Both the position numbers and the translations under genes were made by a program. Under the pieces are notes generated by a model. The model made no database searches, was not told where the DNA came from, and was given only the letters and a program-made list of their open reading frames with translations. Shown piece after piece: positions 8,539-17,692 of a stretch of DNA of 64,000 nucleotides (position 1 is the first letter of the stretch; every line of letters begins with the position of its first letter). The DNA comes from Salinispora arenicola (lineage in GTDB: Bacteria > Actinomycetota > Actinomycetes > Mycobacteriales > Micromonosporaceae), in the NCBI RefSeq assembly GCF_006716065.1, contig NZ_VFOL01000001.1:1860001-1924000 (forward strand), read 5' to 3'.

Positions 8539-9450
8539 TCAGGTCTGCGGTCCGCTGGTGACGAGCAGGATTACATCGATGAGCGCAATTATCAGTACCG
8601 ATCGGAAGGCGACCACCGACCGGGGTCTGGCGCGGGCGGTGAGGCGTTCGCCGTACCACAGCAGGGGCGGCACCAGGACGGCGGTCGTCACCGCGGCGAG
8701 CCCGACCGGCGACGGCGGCCCGGGCGGCCCCAGGACCAGCGTGGCGGTTGCGGCGAGGAGTAGCCCGACGGCCGCGGCCCGGCTGCCACCCGAGCCGAGT
8801 CGATGGGGCAGTCCGCGGACGCCGGTGCGCGCGTCGTCGTCGAGATCGGGCAGCACGTTCGCGAAGTGTGCTCCCGCGCCGAGCAGCGCCGCAGCGGTGA
8901 CCAGCCAGACCGGTGGGGCCGGCGTGCCGGGCAGGGCCAGCACGACGAAGGCCGGCATCGACCCGAAGGAGACCGCGTAGGGCAGGACCGACAGTGGCGA
9001 GGACTTCAGCGGCCAGTCGTAGAGCAGCGCCGAGAGCAGGCCGATGGTGGCTACCGCGGCGGCGACTGGGTTCGTCGTCAGCGCGAGCGTCGGGGTGGCG
9101 AGCGTGGCCGCCACGGCAGCCCGAGCTGTGGTGCGTTGGCTGACCAGGCCGGCGGCGATCGGCTTGTCGGTCCGCCCGACCACGGCGTCCCGCTCCGCGT
9201 CGAGCGCGTCGTTGGCCCAACCCACGGCGAGTTGGCTGGCGGCGACGGTGAGCACAACGGCGACCACACCGGCCGGCCGGTGTCCGAACCCCCAGGCGAG
9301 CAGGCCGGCCACGGTGGTGACCGCGGCTGCCGGCTCCGGATGACTGGCCCGGAACAGGGCCACCACCTGACCGGCACCGCTGGTCGCCGGCCCGGCGCGA
9401 CCCGGCCCGGCCAGCACCCGCGCGACACGCCGTAGCACTGAGGAGGGCAT
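8539..9450 (-). CDS. UbiA-family prenyltransferase
   Basis: 303 residues, about eight or nine membrane helices. The first aspartate-rich motif is NDALDAERD (about 80-90, NDxxDxxxD binding Mg-diphosphate) and the second is DLDDD in LPDLDDDARTG. These enzymes transfer an isoprenoid chain onto an aromatic or quinone-like acceptor. Start ATG at 9450. Divergent from the methyltransferase gene (45 bases between), and together with the type III PKS downstream it suggests prenylation of a resorcinol, pyrone or hydroquinone. Could also be a generic 4-hydroxybenzoate-type prenyltransferase, but no menaquinone genes are adjacent. Confidence 0.88.
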   Translation of the reverse strand: MPSSVLRRVARVLAGPGRAGPATSGAGQVVALFRASHPEPAAAVTTVAGLLAWGFGHRPAGVVAVVLTVAASQLAVGWANDALDAERDAVVGRTDKPIAAGLVSQRTTARAAVAATLATPTLALTTNPVAAAVATIGLLSALLYDWPLKSSPLSVLPYAVSFGSMPAFVVLALPGTPAPPVWLVTAAALLGAGAHFANVLPDLDDDARTGVRGLPHRLGSGGSRAAAVGLLLAATATLVLGPPGPPSPVGLAAVTTAVLVPPLLWYGERLTARARPRSVVAFRSVLIIALIDVILLVTSGPQT

Positions 9451-9495
9451 GAGGGAAGTCTGGTCGTTACCGGGCAGTCGTGCCACGCTCGGTCC

Positions 9496-10266
9496 ATGCG
9501 AGACGCGGGCCGTACCCTGCCGCGCAATGATCCGCGCCAGTACGACGACCTGGCCGGCGAGTGGTGGCGGCCGGACGGTGCGTTCGCCATGTTGCACTGG
9601 TTGGCGCAGGCCCGCGCGGCGTTGGTGCCGGTGGCGTCCCGTCCCTCCGCCGTCCTGGTCGACCTCGGATGCGGCGGCGGGCTGCTCGCCCCGCACCTCG
9701 TCGGCAAGGGCTACCGGCACGTCGGGGTCGACCTCACCGGTTCGGCGTTGCGCGAGGCCGCTGGGCATGGCGTGACGGTGGTCAATGCTGATGCGACCGC
9801 CGTGCCGCTGGCCTCCGGCTGTGCCGACGTGGTGGCCGTGGGCGAGCTGCTGGAGCACGTCCCTGGTTGGCGGCGGGTGGTGGCCGAGTCCTGCCGGCTG
9901 CTCCGTCCGGGTGGCTTCCTCGTCCTCGACACCCTCAACGACACCGCACTGAGCCGTCTGCTCGCCGTCCACATCGGAGAACGGCTACCGACAGTGCCGC
10001 GGGGGATCCACGACCCACGGTTGTTCGTGGATGCTCGCGCACTGGTCGCCGAGTGTGCCCGGTACGGCGTTGCGCTACGGCTGCGGGGCGTTCGACCGCA
10101 ACTGACGGGGGTGCTCGGCTGGCTGACCCGGCGGGTACGGGGTGTCGCCGGGCCGCCTCCACGAATGGTGCCGACCTGGTCAACTGCGGTGCTCTACCAG
10201 GGCTGGGGGCGGCGCGACGGTGAGCGGATGCTGACGGATGTGCCCGAGGAGGAAACGGTCGCATGA
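9496..10266 (+). CDS. Class I SAM-dependent methyltransferase (UbiG-like)
   Basis: 256 residues. Rossmann-type SAM-binding motif I VLVDLGCGGG, motif II acidic end VGVDLT, and NADATAVPLA and LLRPGGFLVLDT as later motifs. Resembles O-methyltransferases acting on quinone or phenol precursors. Its stop overlaps the ATG of the acyl-CoA dehydrogenase (ATGA), and with that gene and the polyketide synthase it forms a three-gene operon. Likely methylates a phenolic hydroxyl of the polyketide product (inference from context). Confidence 0.85.
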   Translation: MRDAGRTLPRNDPRQYDDLAGEWWRPDGAFAMLHWLAQARAALVPVASRPSAVLVDLGCGGGLLAPHLVGKGYRHVGVDLTGSALREAAGHGVTVVNADATAVPLASGCADVVAVGELLEHVPGWRRVVAESCRLLRPGGFLVLDTLNDTALSRLLAVHIGERLPTVPRGIHDPRLFVDARALVAECARYGVALRLRGVRPQLTGVLGWLTRRVRGVAGPPPRMVPTWSTAVLYQGWGRRDGERMLTDVPEEETVA

Positions 10267-11426
10267 TGCAGGCTGTGCAGGTGGCTCGCCGGTTGGCGCC
10301 ACGATTCGCCGCTCGGGCGGCCGGCCACGACCGGGACGGCACCTTCCCGGCCGACGACTTCCGAGACCTGCGGGAGGCTGGCCTGTTCGGCCTGATGGTG
10401 CCCCGGGACCTGGGTGGCCTGGGGGCCGGTTTCGGCGAGTACGCGGCCGTCGCCACCGAACTGGCCCGGGGCAACGGCGCGACCGCGCTGGTGTTCAACA
10501 TGCACGCCTCGGTCACTGGCGCGTTGGGCGCGGTGACCGAGGAACTCGCCGAGGCGCTCGGTGTGCCGGACGAGGCGCTGGCGGCGCGGGACCGGTTGCT
10601 GCGCGCGGCGGCGGATGGTTCCTGGTACGCGGTGGCGATGAGTGAACGTGGGGCGGGGGCCCGGCTCTCACGGCTCAGCACGGTGTACGAGCCGGTCGAC
10701 GGCGGCTGGCGGATCAAGGGCAGCAAGACGTTCTGTTCCGGGGCCGGTCACGCCGACGGCTATCTGGTGGCCGCCCGCAGCGCGGCTGACCCTTCGGTGG
10801 TGTCCCAGTTTCTCGTGCCGGCCGGTGACGGGCTGACCGTCGAGGAGACCTGGGACTCGCTGGGCATGCGGTCCACCTCCTCGCATGACCTGCACCTGGA
10901 CGTCACCGTGCCAGCTGACCGGCTACTCGGCGGGGTCGAGGGGCTGGCGCTGGTCATAGCCCAGTTGATGCCGCACTGGCTGGTCGCGAGCTACGCCGCG
11001 GTCTACGTCGGGGTCGGTCGGGCCGCGATCGACGCGGCGGTCGAGCATCTGAACGCCCGCGATCTCGGTGGTCTACCGGCGGTCCGGGCCCGGCTGGGGC
11101 GGGCCGACGCGGCCGTGGCCGCGGCGGACCTGGTGGTGGCGGAGGCGGCCCGGCGGGTTGACGAGGCGCCCGGCGACGCCGAGACGAACCGCTGGGTGTG
11201 GCGGGCGAAGCTGCTGGCCGGCACCACCGCGGCCGAGGTGGCGGCGTCCGTGCTCGAGGCGGCCGGTACTGGGGCCACCCGGCGTGGCCACCCGCTGGAA
11301 CGGCTCTACCGGGACGCGCGCTGTGGCTCGCTACATCCCGCCACGTCGGACGTCTGCGCGGACTGGCTCGGCGTCGCCGCGCTCGGTGGCGACCCGGACC
11401 GTGACAGCTCGGTCCCTCGTTGGTGA
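10263..11426 (+). CDS. Acyl-CoA dehydrogenase-family flavoprotein
   Basis: 387 residues. N-terminal helical domain (FPADDFRDLREAGLFGLMVP, GGLGAGFGEYAAVATELARG), middle beta domain with AMSERGAGARLS and WRIKGSKTFCSGA, and C-terminal four-helix domain with RRGHPLERLYRDARCGSLHP, typical for FAD-dependent acyl-CoA dehydrogenases or related monooxygenases (group D). Shares four bases with the methyltransferase gene. In this cluster it could desaturate the starter acyl group or hydroxylate the aromatic product; the sequence does not decide between the two. Confidence 0.85.
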   Translation: MMQAVQVARRLAPRFAARAAGHDRDGTFPADDFRDLREAGLFGLMVPRDLGGLGAGFGEYAAVATELARGNGATALVFNMHASVTGALGAVTEELAEALGVPDEALAARDRLLRAAADGSWYAVAMSERGAGARLSRLSTVYEPVDGGWRIKGSKTFCSGAGHADGYLVAARSAADPSVVSQFLVPAGDGLTVEETWDSLGMRSTSSHDLHLDVTVPADRLLGGVEGLALVIAQLMPHWLVASYAAVYVGVGRAAIDAAVEHLNARDLGGLPAVRARLGRADAAVAAADLVVAEAARRVDEAPGDAETNRWVWRAKLLAGTTAAEVAASVLEAAGTGATRRGHPLERLYRDARCGSLHPATSDVCADWLGVAALGGDPDRDSSVPRW

Positions 11427-11460
11427 ACGTGCTGGGACATCACGACGAGAGGTGGGCGAC

Positions 11461-12510
11461 ATGGCCGTGCCGGTGATCGCGGGGATCGGTACGGCGCATC
11501 CGCCGTCGGCCGACCAGGGTGAGCTGTGGGACGGCTTCTTCGCGCGGCATTTCTCCGGTACGACGCGAGCACTGGCCCAACGGATCTTCGCCAACTCGGG
11601 GGTGAGTCGCCGGCAGGCGGCGGTCAATCCGTTGCTGGAGGATGTCTCCGACTGGCCGACTGAGCGGCGGATGCGCCGCTATCAGGTGGAGGCCCTACCG
11701 CTGGGCAAGGAGGCGGTCGGCCGGGCACTCACCGCCGCCGGTCTGGCAGCCGGTGACGTCGGGCTGTTCGTGGTCTGCTCGTGCACCGGCTACGCCACCC
11801 CGGGGCTGGATATCCTGCTTGCCCGAGACCTCGGTATGGCACCGGGGACGCAGCGGGTTTTCGTCGGACATATGGGCTGTTACGCCGCACTGCCCGGGCT
11901 GGGCGTGGCGAGTGACTTCGTGACCGCCCGGGAGCGGCCTGCGCTGCTGCTCTGCGCCGAGCTGACCAGCCTGCACATCCAGCCTTCCACCGCCCGGGTG
12001 GACACCCAGCAGATCGTCTCGCACGCGCTCTTCTCGGATGCCGCGGTGGCCGCTGTGGTCGTGCCGGGCGGCTCCGGGTACGCGGTACGTGAGGTCACCT
12101 CGGTGACCGACACCTCCACCACCGACCACATGACCTGGGACGTCACCGACACGGGCTTCCGGATGGGGCTGTCGCCGAAGGTGCCCCAGGTGCTCTCCAC
12201 ACAGGTGCGGGCGCTGGTGGACGACCTGCTCGCCCGGCACGGCACGAACCGGGCGCGGGTGGACGGCTGGGCGGTCCACCCGGGCGGCCCACGCATCCTC
12301 AACGTGGTGGACCGGGAACTCGCCCTGCCGCCGGCCGCCCTGGCGGCCTCCCGGGCGACGCTGGACGAGCACGGCAACTGTTCGTCGCCAACGGTGCTGC
12401 TGGTCCTGGATCGGCTGCACCGAGCGGTAGCGCCGGCGGGCCGGGTGGTGCTGCTGGCCTTTGGTCCTGGCCTGACCCTGTACGCGGCCCTGCTCGAACG
12501 ACCAGCCTGA
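11461..12510 (+). CDS. Type III polyketide synthase (chalcone synthase-like)
   Basis: 349 residues, usual family length. Catalytic triad visible: Cys140 in GHMGCYAALPGL, His273 in WAVHPGGPRIL, Asn306 in DEHGNCSSPTVLL; C-terminal GFGPG-like loop is AFGPGLTLYAALL. The enzyme extends an acyl-CoA starter with malonyl-CoA and cyclises the chain to an alkylresorcinol, pyrone or related ring. ATG at 11461 with GAGAGG upstream; 34 bases after the acyl-CoA dehydrogenase. The set type III PKS, methyltransferase, flavoprotein and UbiA prenyltransferase resembles the Actinoplanes cluster for alkyl-O-dihydrogeranyl-methoxyhydroquinones, so a prenylated, methylated alkyl hydroquinone is a reasonable product guess. 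Confidence 0.92.
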   Translation: MAVPVIAGIGTAHPPSADQGELWDGFFARHFSGTTRALAQRIFANSGVSRRQAAVNPLLEDVSDWPTERRMRRYQVEALPLGKEAVGRALTAAGLAAGDVGLFVVCSCTGYATPGLDILLARDLGMAPGTQRVFVGHMGCYAALPGLGVASDFVTARERPALLLCAELTSLHIQPSTARVDTQQIVSHALFSDAAVAAVVVPGGSGYAVREVTSVTDTSTTDHMTWDVTDTGFRMGLSPKVPQVLSTQVRALVDDLLARHGTNRARVDGWAVHPGGPRILNVVDRELALPPAALAASRATLDEHGNCSSPTVLLVLDRLHRAVAPAGRVVLLAFGPGLTLYAALLERPA

Positions 12511-12568
12511 GGTGGCCGCCACAGCCGGGCCGCGCGCGATCGTGGGACGGTCGTTCCCTGACCCCGGG

Positions 12569-13240
12569 TCAGCCGGTAAGTCGGGCCAGCTCGGGTTCGT
12601 AGTCGGCGGTGGAGCGGATCTCGGGGACCACCTTCAGCACCGTGCCGGCGTGATCGACGAGCAGTGCGGTGACCACGCCGGTGCGGGGTGGCAGGCGGAG
12701 GAATGCTCGCAGCCCGCCGGCCGGGTCGTCGAGCGTACGAACGGTGGTCGGCGCGGTGGGGGGCGATACGCGTACGGCGGGATCGGCGTTGACGGCGATC
12801 ACGGTGACCCCGGGCGGTGCGACAGCGGCGGTGCTGGTCAGCTCGGCGGGGCAGGCGCACGCGTCGGCCAGGACGATGACGGCTGGCAGCAGCCCTCGCA
12901 GCGGCACCGGTTGCCCCTCGTCGACGAGGTCGAACGCGGGCACGGCCTGCCCGATCAGGTCCGCCGGTGGTGTGTCCGTGGTGGGGGTCGGCGCCGATAC
13001 CGCCGATCGGGGCGACTGGGCCCAGATGACCGCGGTCAGCCCTGCCAGTGTGGTGACCATCGCAACCAGGAGCGCCAGCAGCGGAAGCGCGGCCGCGCGA
13101 GTGGGGGGCGACAGGCGCAGTTCCCGGCGGACCTGTTCGGCCTCGGCTTCGAGGCCGGAGGCGTTGTCCGGTACGACTATCCGACCCCATTCGGGCGGTA
13201 GATCGGGCAGTCCGGGGTCGTCTGCATCGGGCTTGCCCAT
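12569..13240 (-). CDS. Membrane-anchored protein with thioredoxin-like C-terminal part, unknown function
   Basis: 223 residues. About 45 cytosolic residues, one membrane helix (LPLLALLVAMVTTLAGLTAV), a Pro/Thr linker, then an exported domain beginning with IGQAVPAFDLVDEGQPVPLR, the usual opening of peroxiredoxin or TlpA-like folds. At the position of the active site it has DACACPAEL, so a CxC rather than CxxC. Ends convergently with the polyketide synthase gene. Possibly a TlpA/AhpC-like redox protein, but the catalytic pattern is atypical and the assignment is tentative. Confidence 0.55.
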   Translation of the reverse strand: MGKPDADDPGLPDLPPEWGRIVVPDNASGLEAEAEQVRRELRLSPPTRAAALPLLALLVAMVTTLAGLTAVIWAQSPRSAVSAPTPTTDTPPADLIGQAVPAFDLVDEGQPVPLRGLLPAVIVLADACACPAELTSTAAVAPPGVTVIAVNADPAVRVSPPTAPTTVRTLDDPAGGLRAFLRLPPRTGVVTALLVDHAGTVLKVVPEIRSTADYEPELARLTG

Positions 13241-13584
13241 CGAATCCCCTGGATTGTTGGTGACGCTGAGGTGGGCTCTTGTTCAGCCTCCCGTACCGGG
13301 CCTCGTTCCGCCAGGCATGGGCCGGCGCCGGCGACGCGGGATAGGATGAGTTGAGCGCATCGCCCTGGTTCCCGGGTTTCGGCAATCCAACCGGGGGTTT
13401 CGGCAATCCAACCAGGATGACATATGATCGTCACGGAGCGTGTTCGTTGCTTCGGTCTGACTGCCTGTCAAGCTGAAGAAATCCCTCTCACAGGGCCGCT
13501 GAGCTGCGCCAACGGTCAGGGCAGCGGTGAGACACCGATGTCTGAGCGTGTTACCCTAGACACAGCGAAAGGGGTTTCGAACCT
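13241..13584. other. Regulatory gap before carD
   Basis: About 340 bases between two divergent genes. It contains the 19-base direct repeat described separately. The stretch just before carD (GTTACCCTAGACACAGCGAAAGG) carries a TACCCT element that could be a -10 box and an AAAGG ribosome site 12 bases before the ATG. No gene seen. Confidence 0.45.
13374..13413 (+). repeat. Two copies of a 19-base direct repeat (period 21)
   Basis: GGGTTTCGGCAATCCAACC occurs at 13374-13392 and again at 13395-13413, separated by GG. Lies about 170 bases upstream of carD. Could be a tandem duplication or a double binding site; nothing in the sequence decides. Confidence 0.9.
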
Positions 13585-14070
13585 ATGGTTTTCAGTGTCG
13601 GCGAGACCGTTGTTTACCCCCACCACGGGGCCGCACTCATCGAGGCAATCGAGACTCGGGTCATCAAGGGCGAGGAGAAGCAATACCTCGTTCTCAGGGT
13701 CGCGCAGGGTGACCTCACGGTCCGGGTTCCCGCGGAGAATGCCGAGATCGTGGGTGTGCGCGAGGTGGTCGGCGAAGAGGGCCTCGGCAAGGTCTTCGAC
13801 GTGCTCCGAGCTCCGCACACCGAGGAGCCGACCAACTGGTCACGGCGTTACAAGGCGAATCTCGAGAAGCTGGCTTCCGGTAATCCGCTGAAGGTGGCCG
13901 AGGTCGTCCGCGACCTGTGGCGCCGGGAGCGGGAGCGAGGGCTGTCCGCGGGTGAGAAGCGCATGCTCGCCAAGGCCCGCGACATTCTCGTCGGTGAGGT
14001 CGCATTGGCTGAAAAGAGCACCAAGGACGAGGCGGAGACGCTGCTCGACAAGGTGCTGACCGAAGCCTGA
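13585..14070 (+). CDS. carD: CarD-family RNA polymerase-binding regulator
   Basis: 161 residues, same length as mycobacterial CarD. N-terminal RNA polymerase-interacting domain begins [20 protein letters not shown]; the C-terminal helical domain contains the conserved Trp patch ([14 protein letters not shown]) that stabilises the open promoter bubble, and [20 protein letters not shown]. Global regulator of rRNA and stress transcription, essential in mycobacteria. Followed by ispD, as in mycobacteria. Confidence 0.97.
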   Translation: MVFSVGETVVYPHHGAALIEAIETRVIKGEEKQYLVLRVAQGDLTVRVPAENAEIVGVREVVGEEGLGKVFDVLRAPHTEEPTNWSRRYKANLEKLASGNPLKVAEVVRDLWRRERERGLSAGEKRMLAKARDILVGEVALAEKSTKDEAETLLDKVLTEA

Positions 14071-14126
14071 TCCGCACCTGATCGTCGTACCCGATTTGCC
14101 ACGAAGAAATCACCGAGGACCGCGAC

Positions 14127-14822
14127 GTGACCGCGCAGCTTGATCCGCGCGGTGACGTCGCGGTCCTCGTGCCTGCGGCGGGTGCCGGCGTGCGGCTCGG
14201 CCCTGGTGGGCCGAAGGCGCTGCGGCTGCTCGGTGGTGAGCCGCTGCTGGTGCACGCGGTTCGCCGGCTCGCCGCCGCCACGTCGGTGCACACCGTGGTG
14301 GTGGCCGCTCCGGCGGCGGACGTGATCGCGGTCCGCGAGCTACTGGCCCCGGTGGCGCCGGTCACCGTGGTGCCGGGGGGAGCCGAACGGCAGGCGTCGG
14401 TCGCGGCCGCGCTGGCCGCGGTCCCTGTCGGCCCGGAGATCGTGCTGGTGCACGACGCAGCCCGGGCGCTCACCCCGCCGGAGCTGGTGGAGTCCGTCGC
14501 CGCGGCGGTTCGGTCCGGTCACGACGCGGTGATTCCGGTGCTGCCGGTGGTCGACACCGTCAAGGAGGTCGGTGCCGGCGAGCGTGTCCTCGGTACGGTG
14601 GACCGCTCTGCCCTTCGGGCCGTGCAGACGCCGCAGGGGTTTCGGCGGTCGGTGCTGAGCACCGCGCACGCCGCCGCAACCGACCCGCTCACCGACGATG
14701 CTGGCCTGGTCGAGAAGCTCGGCGTGCCGGTGGTCTGCGTACCTGGTTCCGAGTACGCACTGAAGATCACCCGCCCGTTCGACCTGGCGTTGGCCGAGCA
14801 CCTGCTGACGGTCGGCGGCTGA
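14127..14822 (+). CDS. ispD: 2-C-methyl-D-erythritol 4-phosphate cytidylyltransferase
   Basis: 231 residues, GTG start. Third step of the non-mevalonate isoprenoid pathway: CTP + MEP to CDP-ME. Glycine-rich nucleotide loop [28 protein letters not shown] and DTVKEV motifs, and [14 protein letters not shown] near the C-terminus are all family marks. Placed 14 bases before ispF, which acts two steps later, so the two are co-transcribed. Confidence 0.96.
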   Translation: MTAQLDPRGDVAVLVPAAGAGVRLGPGGPKALRLLGGEPLLVHAVRRLAAATSVHTVVVAAPAADVIAVRELLAPVAPVTVVPGGAERQASVAAALAAVPVGPEIVLVHDAARALTPPELVESVAAAVRSGHDAVIPVLPVVDTVKEVGAGERVLGTVDRSALRAVQTPQGFRRSVLSTAHAAATDPLTDDAGLVEKLGVPVVCVPGSEYALKITRPFDLALAEHLLTVGG

Positions 14823-14835
14823 CGCGTACCCTCGG

Positions 14836-15321
14836 ATGGTGATCGTTCCCCGGGTGGCCATTGGCGTCGATACGCACGCGTTCGAGTCCGGTCGACCGTG
14901 TTGGGTTGCCGGCCTGCACTGGCCCGGACAGGACGGCCTGGCCGGGCACTCGGACGCGGATGTCGCCGCCCACGCCGCGTGCAACGCGTTGCTCTCCGCC
15001 GCCGACCTCGGCGACCTCGGCGCCAACTTCGGGGTGGGACAGCCGGAGTGGTCTGGTGCCTCCGGCGTGGCCCTGCTCACCGAGAGCGCCAGCCGGGTGC
15101 GGGCCGCCGGCTACGCGATCGGCAACGTGTCGGTGCAGGTGATCGGGAACCGTCCCAAGATCGGGTCACGTCGGGCCGAGGCACAGCGGGTGCTGTCGGG
15201 GGCGGTGGGCGCCCCGGTCAGCATCTCCGCCGCCACCACCGACGGCCTTGGCTTCCCCGGCCGTGGCGAGGGCCTGACCGGCATCGCGGTGGCCCTGGTG
15301 TACGAGGCCCCGGACGCCTAG
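14836..15321 (+). CDS. ispF: 2-C-methyl-D-erythritol 2,4-cyclodiphosphate synthase
   Basis: 161 residues, usual length. Makes MEcPP from CDP-ME 2-phosphate with loss of CMP; trimer with zinc. Zinc and active-site motif GVDTHAF (DxH), [24 protein letters not shown] and the C-terminal [15 protein letters not shown] are present. The usual G-x-D-x-H-R-F start is varied to GVDTHAFE, still with Asp and His. The isoprenoid precursors made here would also feed the UbiA enzyme upstream. Confidence 0.95.
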   Translation: MVIVPRVAIGVDTHAFESGRPCWVAGLHWPGQDGLAGHSDADVAAHAACNALLSAADLGDLGANFGVGQPEWSGASGVALLTESASRVRAAGYAIGNVSVQVIGNRPKIGSRRAEAQRVLSGAVGAPVSISAATTDGLGFPGRGEGLTGIAVALVYEAPDA

Positions 15322-15331
15322 GCTCGCCGCG

Positions 15332-16357
15332 ATGCCCAGCGACCCCACCTCCGACCGGTCCGCCGCCGACGGGTACCTCCAGCGAGCCCAGCTCCTCGCC
15401 GAACTCGGCCGGTACGACGAGGCCGCCACCGAGTTGGGGTACGCCGTCGCCCTCGATCCCACCAACGCGACGGTGCTGACCACGCTGTCCCGGGTGCATC
15501 TCGCGGCCGGTCGGCCCGCCGACGCGCGCACCGCCGCCGACGGCGCGTTGGCCGCCGCTCCCGACTGGGTTCCCGCCCTCGTCGCTCGGGCGATGGCCCT
15601 GGCCGACCTGACCGAACACGGGGAGGCGGCCCGAACCGCGGATCGGATTCTCGCCCTGGGGCCGGACGACGCGTACGCCCAGCGTAGCGGTGCGGCGATC
15701 CTGGCCGGTTCCCGGAACGGCCAGCCGGCGCTGAACGCCGCGTGGCGCGGGGTGGAGCTGGCTCCGCAGGACCCGGCGGCGCACCTGGTGCTCGGGCTGG
15801 TCGCGGCGAACCTCCAGCTTTACGACCTGGCCGAGCGGGCGTACACCGAAGCGTTGCGGCTCGATCCGCAGCTCGCCGAGGCGCGGCACGACATCGGGGT
15901 GCTGCGGCTGGAGCAACGCCGGTGGAGCGAGGCGCTGGAGCACCTCGCCGACGCGGCGGCGATCAGCCCTGGCCGGATCAATTCGGTGCGAACGATCTCG
16001 GCTGGCCTTCGCCAGCTCGTCGTGTTTGGTGCCGGTTGGTCGATGGTCGCCGCGGTGGTGATCGCCTGCTTCGCGGTGGGCAGCGAGGGGCTGTCTCGGG
16101 CTGTGGCGCTGGTGGCCGCCCTGGGCGGCGCGCTGGTGGTGTGGCGGTACACGGCGCGGCTACCGGGTGTTGCCCGCACGATCCTGCCGGAGCTGTTGCG
16201 GTCCGACCGGGCTCTGGCGTTGGCCGGGTACGCCACTGGTGCCGCTCCGGTGTTGCTGTTGGTCTATGCCCTGGTCGGCACTGTGTGGCCGCTGGTTCTG
16301 GCGATCGCGGTGGCAGCCTTCGCCGTCGTTACCGCGCTCGCCCGCCGGGTGCGCTGA
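15332..16357 (+). CDS. TPR-repeat membrane protein
   Basis: 341 residues. N-terminal two thirds consist of about six tetratricopeptide helices (for example LAELGRYDEAATELGYAVAL and RWSEALEHLADAAAISPG); the C-terminal third has four hydrophobic segments in two hairpins. Ten bases behind ispF, probably same transcript. TPR arms usually hold partner proteins; partner unknown. Confidence 0.75.
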   Translation: MPSDPTSDRSAADGYLQRAQLLAELGRYDEAATELGYAVALDPTNATVLTTLSRVHLAAGRPADARTAADGALAAAPDWVPALVARAMALADLTEHGEAARTADRILALGPDDAYAQRSGAAILAGSRNGQPALNAAWRGVELAPQDPAAHLVLGLVAANLQLYDLAERAYTEALRLDPQLAEARHDIGVLRLEQRRWSEALEHLADAAAISPGRINSVRTISAGLRQLVVFGAGWSMVAAVVIACFAVGSEGLSRAVALVAALGGALVVWRYTARLPGVARTILPELLRSDRALALAGYATGAAPVLLLVYALVGTVWPLVLAIAVAAFAVVTALARRVR

Positions 16358-16398
16358 CTGGCGTCGGTCGGTGGGTGGGCGTGGGCGTGGTTCGTGCG

Positions 16399-17565
16399 CT
16401 ACCCCCGCCGAGCCCAGGTCCAGGCGTACGCGTCGTCTTCGCAGGCCGCGGCGGCGTCGCAGAGCTCCAACGGGCGGAACGTGTCGACCATGACAGCCAG
16501 CTCGTCGAAGTAGTCGACGCCGATCGACTGCTCGGCGGCGCCGGGCTGCGGCCCGTGTGTGAAGCCGGACGGGTGTAGCGAGATCGAACCCTGCCCGATG
16601 CCGGAGCCGCGCCGCGCCTCGTAGTTGCCCCCGGTGTAGAAAAGCACCTCGTCGGAGTCCACGTTGTGGTGGTTGTACGGCACCGGGATCGCGTCGGGGT
16701 GGTAGTCCACTTTGCGGGGAACGAACGAGCAGATCACGAAATTCGGTCCCTGGAACGTCTGGTGCACCGGCGGGGGCTGGTGGATCCGGCCGGTGATCGG
16801 CTCGAAGTCGTGGATGGAGAACGCCCACGGGTACAGGTGCCCGTCCCAGCCGACCACATCGAACGGGTGGTTGGCGTAGACGTACCGGGTCCAGCCGCGG
16901 CGGTGCCGAACCAGGACTTCGACGTCTTCGCCGTCAACCAGCAGCGGCGTGTCCGGTCCCCGGACGTCTCGCTCGCAGTAGGGCGAGTGTTCCAGGAACT
17001 GACCGTGCGCCGACAGGTAACGCTTGGGTGGGCCGATGTGGCCGGCCGCCTCGACCGCCAGCAGTCGGACGGGCTCGGTGCCGGTGGGAACGAGCCGGTG
17101 GATGGTCGAGGTCGGGATGATCACGTAGTCGCCGGCGACGGCGTCGAGTGGGCCGAAGGTGGACTCGACCCGTAGGGCGCCGGACTCGACGTACAGGCAG
17201 TGGTCGCCGGTGGCGTCGCGGAACAGGGGCGACGGCTGGTCGGCCAGCACGTACGCGATCCGGACGTCGTCGTTGCCGAGTAGGTAGCGCCGACCGAGTA
17301 CCGGGTCGGCGCCGGCCGCGTCGAGCTGGTGGGTGCGGAGGTGGCGGGGCTTGAGCGGAAGGTTCGGTGTGCACGTGACGGTCGGCGGGTTGTACTCCTC
17401 GGCGGCCACGATCGCGGTCGGGGAGTGCCGGTGGTAGAGCAGCGAGGAGTCGGCGGAGAAGCCCTCCTGGCCCATCAGTTCCTCAGCGTAGAGGCGGCCG
17501 TCGGGCTGACGGAATTGGGTGTGACGCTTACGCGGCACCTCGCCGACGTGACGGTAGAACGGCAT
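16399..17565 (-). CDS. hmgA: Homogentisate 1,2-dioxygenase
   Basis: 388 residues. Opens the ring of homogentisate to maleylacetoacetate in tyrosine/phenylalanine degradation, using Fe(II). The cupin-like C-terminal half shows the metal and active-site region PVPYNHHNVDSDEVLFYTGG and SLHPSGFTHGPQPGA with the conserved His/Glu pattern; the N-terminal part has HRLVPTG and GPPKRYLS. Shorter than animal enzymes, typical for actinobacterial ones. Divergent from the unknown gene and fahA that continue the pathway, with palindromic sites between them. Confidence 0.93.
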   Translation of the reverse strand: MPFYRHVGEVPRKRHTQFRQPDGRLYAEELMGQEGFSADSSLLYHRHSPTAIVAAEEYNPPTVTCTPNLPLKPRHLRTHQLDAAGADPVLGRRYLLGNDDVRIAYVLADQPSPLFRDATGDHCLYVESGALRVESTFGPLDAVAGDYVIIPTSTIHRLVPTGTEPVRLLAVEAAGHIGPPKRYLSAHGQFLEHSPYCERDVRGPDTPLLVDGEDVEVLVRHRRGWTRYVYANHPFDVVGWDGHLYPWAFSIHDFEPITGRIHQPPPVHQTFQGPNFVICSFVPRKVDYHPDAIPVPYNHHNVDSDEVLFYTGGNYEARRGSGIGQGSISLHPSGFTHGPQPGAAEQSIGVDYFDELAVMVDTFRPLELCDAAAACEDDAYAWTWARRG

Positions 17566-17629
17566 TCGCCCTCCCCGAGCAGGTTGCGCCCCAACTGCAG
17601 GGTTGCATCCGATTGCGGCGCGTCCGATG

Positions 17630-17662
17630 ATAGTGCGTCCGGTTGCCGGACACTATTGTCCG
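17630..17662. promoter_or_regulatory. Palindromic operator candidates between hmgA and the fahA operon
   Basis: Two overlapping inverted repeats. One is ATAGTG(C)GTCCGG, TTG spacer, CCGGACACTAT (17630-17656, one bulged base). The other is CGGACA CTAT TGTCCG (17647-17662, perfect 6-base arms). They sit 31 bases before the GTG at 17693 and 65 bases before hmgA, so one regulator could control both directions. Binding protein not identified. Confidence 0.55.
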
Positions 17663-17692
17663 CTCCTTAAGCGTCCCGTACATTGTTGTGTC

